From Niveibacterium microcysteis (GTDB taxonomy: Bacteria > Pseudomonadota > Gammaproteobacteria > Burkholderiales > Rhodocyclaceae): DNA of 64,000 nucleotides. Shown here piece by piece: positions 1 to 8,424 of the stretch (positions within the stretch are counted from its first letter, which is position 1; each line of letters begins with the position of its first letter). The position numbers and the translations under genes were made by a program. The stretch is taken from positions 1,178,001 to 1,242,000 of the forward strand of contig NZ_CP071060.1 of assembly GCF_017161445.1 (NCBI RefSeq), written 5' to 3'. A model generated the notes under the pieces. The model did not search any database and was not told the DNA's origin. It was given only the letters and a program-made list of their open reading frames with translations.

Positions 1-1
1 C

Positions 2-40
2 GTCGGCATGGGGATCATTGCGATCTCGCTGCTGCGCTGA
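2..40 (+). CDS. C-terminal end of a membrane protein (partial)
   Basis: Only the last twelve codons of a rightward gene are inside the window, reading VGMGIIAISLLR before a TGA stop. The residues are hydrophobic with a final Arg, which resembles the end of a last transmembrane helix, for example in EamA/DMT-type transporters. The family cannot be named from this. A GC-rich dyad follows directly at 44-67, consistent with a gene end. Confidence 0.4.
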   Translation, partial: VGMGIIAISLLR

Positions 41-43
41 CCT

Positions 44-67
44 GCCGGGGCGCGACGGCACCCCGGC
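44..67 (+). terminator. Possible terminator dyad between convergent genes
   Basis: A 7-bp perfect stem (GCCGGGG at 44-50, CCCCGGC at 61-67) with a 10-nt loop lies between the end of the left-edge gene and the end of the EF-hand gene. There is no clear T-tract on either strand, so the call is weak. Confidence 0.3.
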
Positions 68-79
68 GTTGGCGTCGCA

Positions 80-754
80 TCAGGCCTGCGTCGAGAGCAG
101 GCTGGCGACCCCGGCACTGTTCTGATCGGTGCCGAAGGTGCCGTAAGCGTGCGCCAGTTGCAGGATCTTCATCATCAACTGCGCCTCGCTGTTGGCCTGC
201 GCGTTCGTATTGCTGGTGTCCGACGTCGTGCCGCTGTCGCTGGCCTGCGTCGATTTGTCGTAGGCCATCGCTTCCTTGAAGCTGACCTTGCCGTCACCGT
301 CGCTGTCCGCATCGTCGAAGTTGTTGACGATCTTGTTCAGCAGGTCGGTGCGCTTGCTGTCCTTGCTGCCGATTTCCTCGATCTGGCTGCTCAGCTGATC
401 CTTCGTGAAACCGGTGTCGTCCTTCGGCGGCGGGGGCGGCATGCCGCCGGCAGCACCAGGCCCGCCTGGGCCGCCCATGCGCGAGCTCATCAACTGCTGG
501 TCGAGCTGCGAAGCGAGGTTCTCGATCGCGCTTGAGAATTCGTCCTTCGTGACCTTTCCGTCGCTGTCGCTGTCGAACTGCTTGAAGACCTCGGCCGCGT
601 CGATATTGCTGCTCTTGCCGCGCGCCTTGTCGACCATGCTGAAGGCGGTCGTGAGGTCGTCTTCCGAGATGTAGCCCTGCTGGCGTGTGTCGATCTTCGA
701 AAACAGCGCACTGGCGAACTGGCTGGCGCCGGATGAAATGCCGCTGATGCTCAT
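80..754 (-). CDS. EF-hand calcium-binding protein
   Basis: A 224-residue protein with calcium-binding EF-hand loops. An N-terminal degenerate loop begins DTRQQGYISEDD. A canonical loop DSDSDGKVTKDE lies near residues 61-72, and a second canonical loop DSDGDGKVSFKE near residues 154-165. Between them is a Gly/Pro-rich linker ending in a run of five prolines. No signal peptide or membrane segment is evident, although the N-terminus is Ser/Gly-rich. A strong GGAGGAG ribosome site precedes the ATG. It resembles the EF-hand proteins of the XopAW-like group found in many proteobacteria, where the role is generally unknown; a calcium sensor or buffer is the most that can be inferred. It is a single gene, convergent with the gene at the left edge. 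Confidence 0.85.
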   Translation of the reverse strand: MSISGISSGASQFASALFSKIDTRQQGYISEDDLTTAFSMVDKARGKSSNIDAAEVFKQFDSDSDGKVTKDEFSSAIENLASQLDQQLMSSRMGGPGGPGAAGGMPPPPPKDDTGFTKDQLSSQIEEIGSKDSKRTDLLNKIVNNFDDADSDGDGKVSFKEAMAYDKSTQASDSGTTSDTSNTNAQANSEAQLMMKILQLAHAYGTFGTDQNSAGVASLLSTQA

Positions 755-946
755 GGTGTGCTCCTCCGTGTGGGTTGCCGCGCCTGCGATGGGCGGCCGC
801 TGCCGGGCGGGCAGTTATGACCTGTACACGCCAGTTCCACACCAGAATGCAGTCATGGTTATTACCAGATGCGTACGGTCCGGTCGCAGTTCACGCCACG
901 GTTTTGCCGCTGGGTCTCGGGGAAACGAGCGAGGTCAGCGCACGCT

Positions 947-969
947 GCAGCGGCAAGATCTGCCGCTGC
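947..969 (-). terminator. Possible terminator of the crcB-DUF190 operon
   Basis: A perfect 9-bp stem (GCAGCGGCA 947-955, TGCCGCTGC 961-969) with a 5-nt loop lies about 55 bases after the DUF190 stop. It has no T-tract, so it could be only a stable RNA 3' end or an unrelated dyad. The rest of 755-1023 is the upstream region of the EF-hand gene, with nothing else clear. Confidence 0.35.
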
Positions 970-1023
970 GCCGGCAAGGAAGAGTGGCCCCCGGCAGCGA
1001 ATGCCGCCGACGGTGTGGATCAG

Positions 1024-1338
1024 CTAGTCGGCCGTGGTGCCGAACTCCACCGGGATCCGCACGTAGAAGAGCTTGATGCCTTCCTCGCGCAGGCGCGCCA
1101 TCACGCGATCGGCATCCGCTGGCGAGACGGCCATCGAAACCTCCACCGGCTGGTCGGCGAGTTCGAAGAAGTGCGCGGCGTGGAGCCGCCCCGCGCGGCC
1201 AAAGCCTTCGGCCGCGTGCAGCACCGTAGCGCCCGTTACGCCGAGGCGGCGCGCCTCGTCGAGCAACCAGTCGGCGAGCGGGCGGCCGTGATGCTTGCGG
1301 TTCTGTTCGGTGTAGAAGTTCAGCAGCACGCCTTGCAT
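1024..1338 (-). CDS. DUF190 family protein, partner of CrcB
   Basis: A 104-residue soluble protein matching the DUF190 family: an N-terminal strand with FYTEQNRKHHGRPLADWLL, then a GATVL-AAEGFG motif and a C-terminal IKLFYVRIPVEF strand, a PII-like ferredoxin fold. DUF190 genes are very often next to crcB. Here it is the second gene of that operon, 10 bases after the crcB stop. A regulatory or accessory role in fluoride export is inferred from this neighbourhood; the biochemical function is not known. Its length is normal for the family. Confidence 0.85.
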   Translation of the reverse strand: MQGVLLNFYTEQNRKHHGRPLADWLLDEARRLGVTGATVLHAAEGFGRAGRLHAAHFFELADQPVEVSMAVSPADADRVMARLREEGIKLFYVRIPVEFGTTAD

Positions 1339-1348
1339 GGTGGTCTCC

Positions 1349-1732
1349 TTACAAGCGTTTGAGCAGCCCGACGCTGGCCATGCCGGCGAGCGTCATCAAC
1401 AGCGAACCGGCCACGTGGATCGACACCGCGCCGAGCGCCCAGGCGAGCCGCCCCTGCTGCAGCAGGGTGGTAACTTCGGCCGAAAAGGTGGAGAAAGTGG
1501 TCAAGCCACCAAGGAAGCCGGTGATCACGAACAGCCGCCATTCGGGGGCGAGGCCCGGCTGATCGGCGAAGAACACGATCGCCACGCCGATCAGATAACC
1601 GCCGATCAGATTGGCCGCCAGCGTGCCCGGCGGCACCGTGGGAAACAGCGCGTTGAGCGAGGTGCCGAGCAGCCAGCGCAACACCGCGCCGGCGGCGGCG
1701 CCAAGGCTGATCGCAAGAATCGAATACAGCAT
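1349..1732 (-). CDS. crcB: Fluoride channel/exporter CrcB (Fluc)
   Basis: A 127-residue integral membrane protein with four predicted hydrophobic segments. It carries the Fluc signatures [13 protein letters not shown] near the N-terminus, [14 protein letters not shown] near residues 37-50 and [14 protein letters not shown] near residues 71-84, which includes the Phe-rich and Thr/Ser lining of the pore. Fluc channels work as dual-topology dimers in the inner membrane and let fluoride leave the cell. A GGAG lies just upstream of the ATG. A plausible promoter with -10 TACAAT (1778-1783, minus strand) and a poor -35 (CTTGAT) lies about 45 bases upstream. I looked for a fluoride riboswitch in the leader and did not find a convincing one. 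Confidence 0.93.
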   Translation of the reverse strand: MLYSILAISLGAAAGAVLRWLLGTSLNALFPTVPPGTLAANLIGGYLIGVAIVFFADQPGLAPEWRLFVITGFLGGLTTFSTFSAEVTTLLQQGRLAWALGAVSIHVAGSLLMTLAGMASVGLLKRL

Positions 1733-1985
1733 GGAAGCTCCATCAGGTCAGGCCCTTAGCGCGCGGGCCTTGGGGCGATTGTACTGCCGAGGCGTGCTGA
1801 TCAAGCTTGCCGGGCGGCGCTGCACGCGGCATACTCCGGCCCCGGTCGGCAGATCACCGAGGCGTCGCCCCCGCAAGGGAAGCTAAACCTGCCACGTACC
1901 ACACCCTGACGCGCGTCCTGTGCCGCGTCGGAACGGCGACCACCGACACCCCGAATCCGGGGCCGGCACGATGAAAGGATTGATC

Positions 1986-2552
1986 GTGTCCCGTACTACC
2001 CTGCCTTACTACGCCGACGACATCTCGGCACTCGCCCGTTCGCTTGCTCGCCAGCTTGCCGAGATCGACGGGCCACCCGGCCATCTGCAGTTGCTCAACG
2101 CACTGTCGCGCGCTACCGGCTATCGCAACTACCAGAGCTATCGCGCGGAACACCGCCACACGGTGCCGACAGCGCGGCCGCAACCGGAAGCACCGCCCCC
2201 GCCGAAGGACCAGACGGCGCTGCTGCGCTACTTTGATGCGAGCGGTCGCCTGCTGCGTTGGCCCACCAAAGCCGGCCACCGCTTGCCGTGCGTGCTCGGC
2301 GTGTGGGCGCAACTGCCTGCGCGCATTGCGATGAATGAGCGCGACGTGAACGGCTGGATCCAGGCTGCGCTGGGGTTCGAGGACTATGTGCTGATTCGGC
2401 GCGAGCTGGTCAATCATGGCCTGCTGGCCCGCACGCCGGATGGCCGCGTCTATCGCCGCGTCGAGCAACCGGTACCGGACGCCCATGCGGCGCTGGTGTC
2501 GGATATCTGCCGCCGCGCGCGCCCGCTTGCTCAGGGCGCGTCGGTGTCCTGA
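1986..2552 (+). CDS. DUF2087 domain protein
   Basis: A 188-residue soluble protein. The C-terminal half fits DUF2087: LLRYFDASGRLLRWPTKAG, then RDVNGWIQ, then DYVLIRRELVNHGLLARTPDGRVYRRV, a winged-helix-like domain often fused to or found with transcription regulators. The N-terminal half (residues 1-60) has an ALARSLARQLAEIDG helix and a TGYRNYQSYRAEH segment also seen in other members. I prefer the GTG at 1986 because AAAGGA sits 6 bases upstream of it; an in-frame ATG at 1971 is the alternative. The end overlaps the convergent TfoX-C gene by 22 bases. The molecular function is unknown. Confidence 0.78.
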   Translation: MSRTTLPYYADDISALARSLARQLAEIDGPPGHLQLLNALSRATGYRNYQSYRAEHRHTVPTARPQPEAPPPPKDQTALLRYFDASGRLLRWPTKAGHRLPCVLGVWAQLPARIAMNERDVNGWIQAALGFEDYVLIRRELVNHGLLARTPDGRVYRRVEQPVPDAHAALVSDICRRARPLAQGASVS

Positions 2553-2848
2553 TCCGATAGCGCCTTGCGCGCTTCTGCGATGGCCTCGATCTGCATCAGC
2601 AGGTCGAGGCGGTCGTTCCGCGCCACATCGCGCCAGTCGCGGCCGTCCAGCGCGCCGACCAGCGCCCACAGCAGATTCAGGCTGGCCGGCTGGCCCGCCC
2701 GCCGCACATCGTCCCAAGCCCGCACGGCGCCGCGCGCGGTCAGGTCCGCGATCGAGTGAATGCCCGCCGCAGCCAGCATCTCGCGTGAGCGCGGGCCGAG
2801 GTTGCGCAAGGCATCAGGCGTGGCGTCGGGCGAAGCAGTGGGTGACAT
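2531..2848 (-). CDS. TfoX/Sxy C-terminal-domain protein
   Basis: A 105-residue protein consisting essentially of the TfoX C-terminal domain: LRNLGPRSREMLAAAGI, then IADLTARGAVRAW, then NLLWALVGALDGRDWRDVA. This is a helix-hairpin-helix-like fold. Full-length TfoX/Sxy proteins regulate competence, but stand-alone C-terminal domains are widespread and their role is not established, so competence should not be inferred here. It is divergent from the sigma-factor gene, with a 110-base shared upstream region, and overlaps the DUF2087 gene tail to tail. Confidence 0.8.
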   Translation of the reverse strand: MSPTASPDATPDALRNLGPRSREMLAAAGIHSIADLTARGAVRAWDDVRRAGQPASLNLLWALVGALDGRDWRDVARNDRLDLLMQIEAIAEARKALSDQDTDAP

Positions 2849-2958
2849 GGCCGCAGTTTAGGCGGCAAATTGCCTTGCTGCCCCGACCGCATTGATCACG
2901 CGATGTAAGGTTTGCGGCCGGCCCCCGGTCTGCTCGGGCAGAACCTACTGGAAGCGCC

Positions 2959-3471
2959 ATGCTGCTGATGCTTCGCCAACGCCATTTCGAACGTGTGGTC
3001 CGTGCCTATAGCGCGGATCTCTATCGCTTCGCCTTCTGGCTCTGCCGTGACCGCTTCGTTGCCGAGGAGTTGGTGCAGGAGACTTGCACCCGCGCATGGA
3101 ACGCATGGGAAAGCCTGCGCGACAAGGACAATCCGAAGCCCTGGCTGTTACAGATCCTGCGCAACGAGCATGCACGACTCTACGAGCGCAAGCAGTTCGA
3201 CTATGCCGACGAGGCGCCGGAAGATCTCGACCTGCCGGCCGAGCATTCGCCGATCGCGCTCTATGAGATGGAACAACTGATCGGCAGCCTGCCCTTGTCG
3301 CTGCGCGAACCCTTTCTGCTGCAGACGCTGGGCGGGTTTTCGTGTGCCGAGATCGCGCAGCAACTGGACACCACCGAAGGGGCCATCATGGTCAGGTTGA
3401 CCCGCGCGCGTCAGGCGTTGCGCGGTTTGCTGGAGGGCACGCCGGCCGATCAGAAAAGAGGACACGCATGA
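2959..3471 (+). CDS. ECF-family RNA polymerase sigma factor
   Basis: A 170-residue sigma-70 family protein of ECF size. Region 2 spans about residues 10-75 (YRFAFWLCRDRFVAEELVQETCTRAWNAW, with the usual AEELVQETF-like motif). Region 4 spans about residues 100-160 (LREPFLLQTLGGFSCAEIAQQLDTTEGAIMVRLTRARQAL, a helix-turn-helix). It directs RNA polymerase to a small set of promoters. Its stop overlaps the start of the next gene (ATGA at 3468-3471), so the pair is co-transcribed and probably translationally coupled. The signal it responds to is not visible. A second in-frame ATG lies three codons in. Confidence 0.9.
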   Translation: MLLMLRQRHFERVVRAYSADLYRFAFWLCRDRFVAEELVQETCTRAWNAWESLRDKDNPKPWLLQILRNEHARLYERKQFDYADEAPEDLDLPAEHSPIALYEMEQLIGSLPLSLREPFLLQTLGGFSCAEIAQQLDTTEGAIMVRLTRARQALRGLLEGTPADQKRGHA

Positions 3472-4172
3472 ACGCGCCCACTGAAATGAACTGCCTCGCG
3501 TACCGGCGCGCGAAACTCGCCGATCCGCAACGCATCTCCGCCGAAGCCCGCGCCCACGAAGCCGGCTGCGACGCTTGCCGCCTGTTTGCGCGCCGCATCG
3601 ACGCACAGGAGGCGCGAATCGCCCGTGTGCTGGATGTGCCGGTGCCGGAAGGTCTCGACGAGCGCATCCTGCTCGCCGTCAGCGGCCGCCGCCAGATGCC
3701 CTGGCGTGCCTGGGCCGTGGCGGCGTCGGTGGTGCTGAGCATCGGGCTTGGTGTTTCGGTGTGGCAGGGGCACGGCCGTTACGACGCGCCGCGTTTTGCG
3801 ATCGAGCATGTGATGCACGAGCCGGAATCCTTCTCCACCGCGCGCTTGGCCGACCCCGATCAGTTCCGCGCAGTGCTCGCGCATTTCGGCGGCGAGCTGA
3901 CGCACTCGCTCGGTCATGTGCGCTACATGAAGCTGTGCCCGGGGCCGGAAGGTACCGGCTGGCATGTGGTGCTGGATACCGACAAGGGCATGGTGTCGCT
4001 GTTCCTGATTCCGGGTGACAAGGTGCATGTGCCACAGACTGGCACGATGCAGGGCTACCGCGCGCTTGCCGAACCTGCCGGGCGCGGGCATATCGCGATC
4101 GTGGCCGAGAACGATGCGGCTGTTGCGGCGATGGCGGCTGCGGTGCGCGACAACGTGCGCTGGAAGATCTGA
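3468..4172 (+). CDS. DUF3379-type membrane protein, probable anti-sigma partner
   Basis: A 234-residue protein with an N-terminal segment containing a His-x3-Cys-x2-Cys pattern (HEAGCDAC), as in zinc-binding anti-sigma domains. One transmembrane helix lies near residues 83-101 (AWAVAASVVLSIGLGVSVW), followed by a periplasmic C-terminal domain of about 130 residues. The layout and the overlap with the ECF sigma gene fit the DUF3379 family, which sits beside such sigma factors. Holding the sigma factor at the membrane is inference from family and context. The ATG at 3468 is chosen because it overlaps the upstream stop; the frame is open further upstream, but only within the sigma gene. Confidence 0.82.
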   Translation: MNAPTEMNCLAYRRAKLADPQRISAEARAHEAGCDACRLFARRIDAQEARIARVLDVPVPEGLDERILLAVSGRRQMPWRAWAVAASVVLSIGLGVSVWQGHGRYDAPRFAIEHVMHEPESFSTARLADPDQFRAVLAHFGGELTHSLGHVRYMKLCPGPEGTGWHVVLDTDKGMVSLFLIPGDKVHVPQTGTMQGYRALAEPAGRGHIAIVAENDAAVAAMAAAVRDNVRWKI

Positions 4173-4184
4173 GGCGCCATGAAA

Positions 4185-4215
4185 AACGCCCGCGCGGCTT
4201 GGCCGGGCGGGCGTT
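4185..4215 (-). terminator. Terminator of the REC-GGDEF-EAL gene
   Basis: A perfect 9-bp outer stem (AACGCCCGC 4185-4193, GCGGGCGTT 4207-4215) encloses a second GC stem. On the minus strand it is followed by TTTTTC, giving a typical intrinsic terminator 20 bases after the stop of the gene starting at 6361. It may also serve the convergent DUF3379 gene, with a weaker T-tract. Confidence 0.8.
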
Positions 4216-4234
4216 CTGTAGCGCGGGCAGGGCT

Positions 4235-6361
4235 TCAGGCGGACTTCATCGCACGCGGCCAGCCGCGTTGGGTCCACTCGATGAAGTCGGCCGCAGGCAG
4301 CGGGCGTGCGAACAGGAAGCCCTGCATCGCCTTGCAGCCGCGCCGCGCCAATGCAGCGGCCTGCGCTTCGGTTTCAACGCCCTCGGCCACCACGGCGAGC
4401 CCCAGTTCCTGCGACATCGCCATCACCGCCGACGTGATCGCGGCATCCGAGCTGTCGCGATCCAGATCCTTGACGAAGGAGCGGTCGATCTTCAGTACAT
4501 CGATCGGGAAGCGCTTGAGGTAGGCGAGCGACGAATAGCCGGTGCCGAAGTCGTCCACCATCAGCCGCACGCCCATGCGTTTGAGCTCGGCGAGGATCTC
4601 GTAGGTGAGTTCCACGTCGCGCATCAGCACGCTCTCGGTCATTTCCAGTTCGAGCCGGTTTGCCGGCAGGCCGGCAGCGGCCAGCGCGCTGCTGACGGCC
4701 GACAGCAGTCGCACATGGCGGAAGCTGATGCCCGACAGGTTCACCGCAACGGCATGCGGCGCCACGCCTTGCGCAACCCAGGCTGCCATCTGCTTGCAAG
4801 CGGCCTGCAGGCCCCATTCGCCGATCTCGACGATGAGCCCGGTTTCTTCCGCAAGCGGAATGAACTCGCCCGGCGCGAGCAGGCCGCGCTTCGGGTGGCG
4901 CCAGCGGATCAGCGCCTCGGCCGCGAGTACGGTGCCTTCCGGCCAGGAAATGACCGGCTGGAAGTGCAACTCGAATTCGCCCTGTTCGAGGGCCTTGCGC
5001 ATTTCGTTTTCGAGCGCCAGTCGCAATTCGGCGGCGACACGCAGATCCTGCGAGAAGGAACGCACCGCGTCGCGGTTCTCGCGCTTTGCGAGGCTCACCG
5101 CCATGTCTGCGCACTTGAGCAGGGCGTCGGCATCGTCGGCATGCTCGGGGAACACGGCGAGGCCGATGCTGGCGGTCAGTGCGACTTCGGTGGCCGATAG
5201 CAGGATCGGCTTGCGCACTGCGTCGAGCAGGCGCGCGCTGATCGCTTCGGGTGATTCACCGGCCGGCGCGCCGTCGACGAAGACGACGAACTGGTCGCCG
5301 CCGATGCGCGCGACCACCGCGGCGGTGGAGCGGGTGTCTTCGCGGCCGGGCAGGGCTGCGACGGCTTCGGACAGCCGCCGCGCGACGACCTGCAAAACCT
5401 GGTCGCCGACGCTCTGGCCGAGGCTTTCGTTGATGCGGCCGAATCGGTCGACATCGACCACCATCGCCGCCACCCAGTGGCGGGCACGCGTGGCGCGACG
5501 CAGCGTCTGCTTCAGCAGTTCGCGACAGTACTGGCGGTTGGGTAGCCCGGTGAGGCTGTCGTAGTAGGCGAGGTAGCGGATACGCTTCTCGGCCTCGACC
5601 TGTTCGGTGATGTCCTGCGTCGTGCCCTGCAGGCGGGTCACTGCGCCGTCCGATGCGGCGATCGGTTCGGCTTGTTCCAGTACCGTGCGCAGCGCGCCAT
5701 CGTGCCGCACGATGCGGTATTCAATGCGGAAGGGTTGGCCACGCTTGCCCTGCGAGTAGGCCTCGCGCACGATCGTGCGATCCTGCGGATAGACGCGTTC
5801 AAGCACCGCATCCATCGCCGGCGGGAAGGCTACCGGGTCGTCGCCGAAGAGTGCGAAGAACTGCTCCGAGCGCCGCACATAGCCTTCGCGCAGATGCCAT
5901 TCCCAGCTGCCCAGGCGTGCAATGCGCTGTGCATCGGCCAGGTTGGATTCGCTCTTGGCCAGTTCATCCATCGCGCGCGCCGAGCGCAGCACGTAGAGGA
6001 TGCGGTGGCGCAGCAGCATCCAGTTGATCGGTTTGGAGATGAAATCGGTCGCGCCGGCCTGGTAGGCCTGTTCGATCGCGCCGGAATCTTCCAGCCCGGT
6101 CATCACGATCACCGGCACGCGTTCGCCACCCGGCGTGCGGCGCAGGCGACGCGCGGTCTCGAAGCCGTCGAGCCGCGGCATCATCAGGTCAAGCAGGATC
6201 AGTTCGGGCTGCAGCTCGGTAAAGCGTTCGAGTGCTTCAACGCCATCGCTGGCCTCAAAGGGCTCGAATCCGGCGTCCTTGAGCGCGGCCATCGCGATCG
6301 AGCGCGTGGTGAGGTCGTCATCGACGACCAGCACACGGGCGCTGGCTATGACCGGCGTCAT
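4235..6361 (-). CDS. REC-PAS-GGDEF-EAL response regulator (c-di-GMP phosphodiesterase)
   Basis: 708 residues. The receiver domain is at about 8-130 (VLVVDDDLTTRS; phospho-acceptor in LILLDLMMPRLDG; Lys in FISKPINW). A PAS domain follows at about 150-265, GGDEF at about 285-435 and EAL at about 450-700. The GGDEF signature reads GGDQF, so cyclase activity is doubtful. The EAL domain keeps its catalytic set: EALIRW, NLSG, ELEMTES, DDFGTGYSS, KIDRSFV and EGVET. The likely activity is hydrolysis of cyclic di-GMP under control of an upstream histidine kinase, which is not in this window. It is a cytoplasmic, single gene, divergent from glnS. Confidence 0.92.
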   Translation of the reverse strand: MTPVIASARVLVVDDDLTTRSIAMAALKDAGFEPFEASDGVEALERFTELQPELILLDLMMPRLDGFETARRLRRTPGGERVPVIVMTGLEDSGAIEQAYQAGATDFISKPINWMLLRHRILYVLRSARAMDELAKSESNLADAQRIARLGSWEWHLREGYVRRSEQFFALFGDDPVAFPPAMDAVLERVYPQDRTIVREAYSQGKRGQPFRIEYRIVRHDGALRTVLEQAEPIAASDGAVTRLQGTTQDITEQVEAEKRIRYLAYYDSLTGLPNRQYCRELLKQTLRRATRARHWVAAMVVDVDRFGRINESLGQSVGDQVLQVVARRLSEAVAALPGREDTRSTAAVVARIGGDQFVVFVDGAPAGESPEAISARLLDAVRKPILLSATEVALTASIGLAVFPEHADDADALLKCADMAVSLAKRENRDAVRSFSQDLRVAAELRLALENEMRKALEQGEFELHFQPVISWPEGTVLAAEALIRWRHPKRGLLAPGEFIPLAEETGLIVEIGEWGLQAACKQMAAWVAQGVAPHAVAVNLSGISFRHVRLLSAVSSALAAAGLPANRLELEMTESVLMRDVELTYEILAELKRMGVRLMVDDFGTGYSSLAYLKRFPIDVLKIDRSFVKDLDRDSSDAAITSAVMAMSQELGLAVVAEGVETEAQAAALARRGCKAMQGFLFARPLPAADFIEWTQRGWPRAMKSA

Positions 6362-6605
6362 CGCACACCTTGTGGGGCGCGAGAGCCCGCTTGGGCCGGT
6401 TGTTTTGTAATTGGCATCAGGAAGCGAATGGTGGAGCGGGTTCGGGCTGAACTTTACGCGTAGATCATGTGCTTTGCACTATAGCGATGCCAATTGCGTG
6501 CGGATTGATCCTGAGTAAGCGTTGGCGAGGCGTTTGTCACATACGCGGGCACAGGCCGGGGAGCCGTTACAATCACGGTTTCCGAATCCAGATTCCGCAT
6601 CCGCC

Positions 6606-8396
6606 GTGAGCACGCCCAACGACAAGAACACCCCGGCCGCAGCGCCGGCCGCGAACTTCCTGCGCAACATCATCGAGCGCGACCTCGAAGCCGGCACCTA
6701 CGCCCATCGCAACTGGGCGGGTTCGCCCGGCGATGCCGCCCATCACGGCGCCGGCCAGCCTGATCCGGCAAAGATCCGCACCCGCTTCCCGCCGGAGCCC
6801 AATGGCTATCTGCACATTGGCCATGCCAAGTCGATCTGCTTGAACTTCGGCCTGGCGCGTGATTTCGGCGGTGTCTGCCACATGCGCTTCGACGACACCA
6901 ACCCGGAGAAGGAAGAGCAGGAATACGTCGACTCGATTCTCGATGCGGTGAAGTGGCTTGGTTTCGGCTGGGAGCAGAACGGCACCAACCACCTGTTCTA
7001 CGCCAGCAGCTACTTCGAGTTCATGTACCGCGCGGCGGAAGCACTGATCGAGCGGGGCCACGCCTACATTGACCAGCAGACGCCGGACGAGATGCGCGCC
7101 AACCGCGGCACGCTGACCGAGCCGGGCAAGAATTCGCCCTGGCGTGATCGCTCGGTCGAAGAGAACTTGCGCCTGTTCCGCGAGATGCGCGCGGGCAAGC
7201 ACGCCGAAGGCAGCATGATCCTGCGCGCCAAGATCGACATGGCCTCGCCGAACATCAACCTGCGCGACCCGGCGATCTACCGCATCCGCTTTGCCGAGCA
7301 CCACGCCACCGGCAACGCCTGGTGCATCTACCCGATGTACACCTTCGCGCACCCGATCGAAGACGCGCTCGAACGCATCACGCACTCGATCTGCACGCTG
7401 GAGTTCGAAGACCAGCGCCCGTTCTACGACTGGCTGCTCGAACACCTGCGCGACGCAGGCCTGCTTGCCGACCCGCTGCCGAAGCAGTACGAATTCGCGC
7501 GGCTGAACCTCACCTACATCATCACCAGCAAGCGCAAGTTGAAGCAGCTGGTGGACGAGAAGATCGTCGATGGCTGGGATGACCCGCGCATGCCCACCAT
7601 CGTCGGCCTGCGCCGCCGCGGCTACACGCCGCAGAGCCTGCAGATGCTCGCGGAGCGCACGGGTGCGAGCAAGCACAACACCTGGATTGACTATTCGGTG
7701 CTCGAAGGCTGCTTGCGTGAAGACCTCGAAGCCAAGGCGCCGCGCGCGATGGCCGCGATCGACCCGCTCAAGCTCAAGCTCACGAACTGGGACGACGTGA
7801 TCGGCGCCGGCAAGGTCGAACCCTGCTCGGCCCCGGCCCATCCGCACCACCCGGAATTCGGCGAACGCAAGTTCAACCTCACGCCCGAGCTGTGGATCGA
7901 GCGCGAGGACTTCGAAGAAGTGCCACCCAAGGGCTTCCGCCGCCTTTTCCCCGGCAACATGGCGCGCCTGAAGTACGGCTTCATCATCGAATGCACCGGC
8001 TGCGAGAAGGATGCCGAAGGCAATGTGACGGCCGTGCTGGCCAAGCTGGTGCCGGACACCAAGAGCGGCACGCCGGGCGCCGACAGCATCAAGGTCAAGG
8101 GCGTCATCACCTGGGTCTCGGCCTCGGAAGGCGTGGCAACCGAAGTGCGCCTCTACGACCGCCTGTTCACCGAAGCCCAGCCAGACGCTGGCGGCCGCGA
8201 CTTCCTCGAAGCGCTGAACCCGAACTCCAAGCGCGTGATCACCGCCTACCTAGAACCGGGCCTCGCCGTCGCGCAGCCGGGCGACATCTTCCAGTTCGAA
8301 CGCCACGGCTACTTTGTTGCCGACCGCAAGGATTCGGTGGTGGGCAAGCCGGTTTTCAACCTGGCGGTTGGGCTGAAGGACAGCTGGGGTAAGTGA
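6606..8396 (+). CDS. glnS: Glutaminyl-tRNA synthetase
   Basis: A class Ib tRNA synthetase of 596 residues that charges tRNA-Gln with glutamine in the cytoplasm. The HIGH box (NGYLHIGHAK) is at about residues 67-76. The second ATP-binding motif appears as TSKRKLKQLV in the usual MSKR-like position. The catalytic core is followed by the anticodon-binding beta-barrels. The start is taken as the GTG at 6606, which opens a plausible low-complexity N-terminus (STPNDKNTPAAAPAANFLRNIIERD). The frame extends upstream without a family match. It is slightly longer than the E. coli enzyme because of this extension. It stands alone, about 240 bases from the divergent c-di-GMP gene. Confidence 0.97.
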   Translation: MSTPNDKNTPAAAPAANFLRNIIERDLEAGTYAHRNWAGSPGDAAHHGAGQPDPAKIRTRFPPEPNGYLHIGHAKSICLNFGLARDFGGVCHMRFDDTNPEKEEQEYVDSILDAVKWLGFGWEQNGTNHLFYASSYFEFMYRAAEALIERGHAYIDQQTPDEMRANRGTLTEPGKNSPWRDRSVEENLRLFREMRAGKHAEGSMILRAKIDMASPNINLRDPAIYRIRFAEHHATGNAWCIYPMYTFAHPIEDALERITHSICTLEFEDQRPFYDWLLEHLRDAGLLADPLPKQYEFARLNLTYIITSKRKLKQLVDEKIVDGWDDPRMPTIVGLRRRGYTPQSLQMLAERTGASKHNTWIDYSVLEGCLREDLEAKAPRAMAAIDPLKLKLTNWDDVIGAGKVEPCSAPAHPHHPEFGERKFNLTPELWIEREDFEEVPPKGFRRLFPGNMARLKYGFIIECTGCEKDAEGNVTAVLAKLVPDTKSGTPGADSIKVKGVITWVSASEGVATEVRLYDRLFTEAQPDAGGRDFLEALNPNSKRVITAYLEPGLAVAQPGDIFQFERHGYFVADRKDSVVGKPVFNLAVGLKDSWGK

Positions 8397-8424
8397 GCCC
8401 TCGTTGTCTGGTGTGGAGCGGACG

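Noticed and set aside
1733-1830. Fluoride riboswitch before crcB
   Set aside because: The leader has a GGCCC/GGGCC hairpin and CTGATGGAG, but no P1 stem or pseudoknot partner of the crcB motif could be drawn.
6479-6697. Small leftward gene with a signal-like segment before glnS
   Set aside because: It overlaps the glnS start and upstream region and lacks a ribosome site. It is probably a chance frame.
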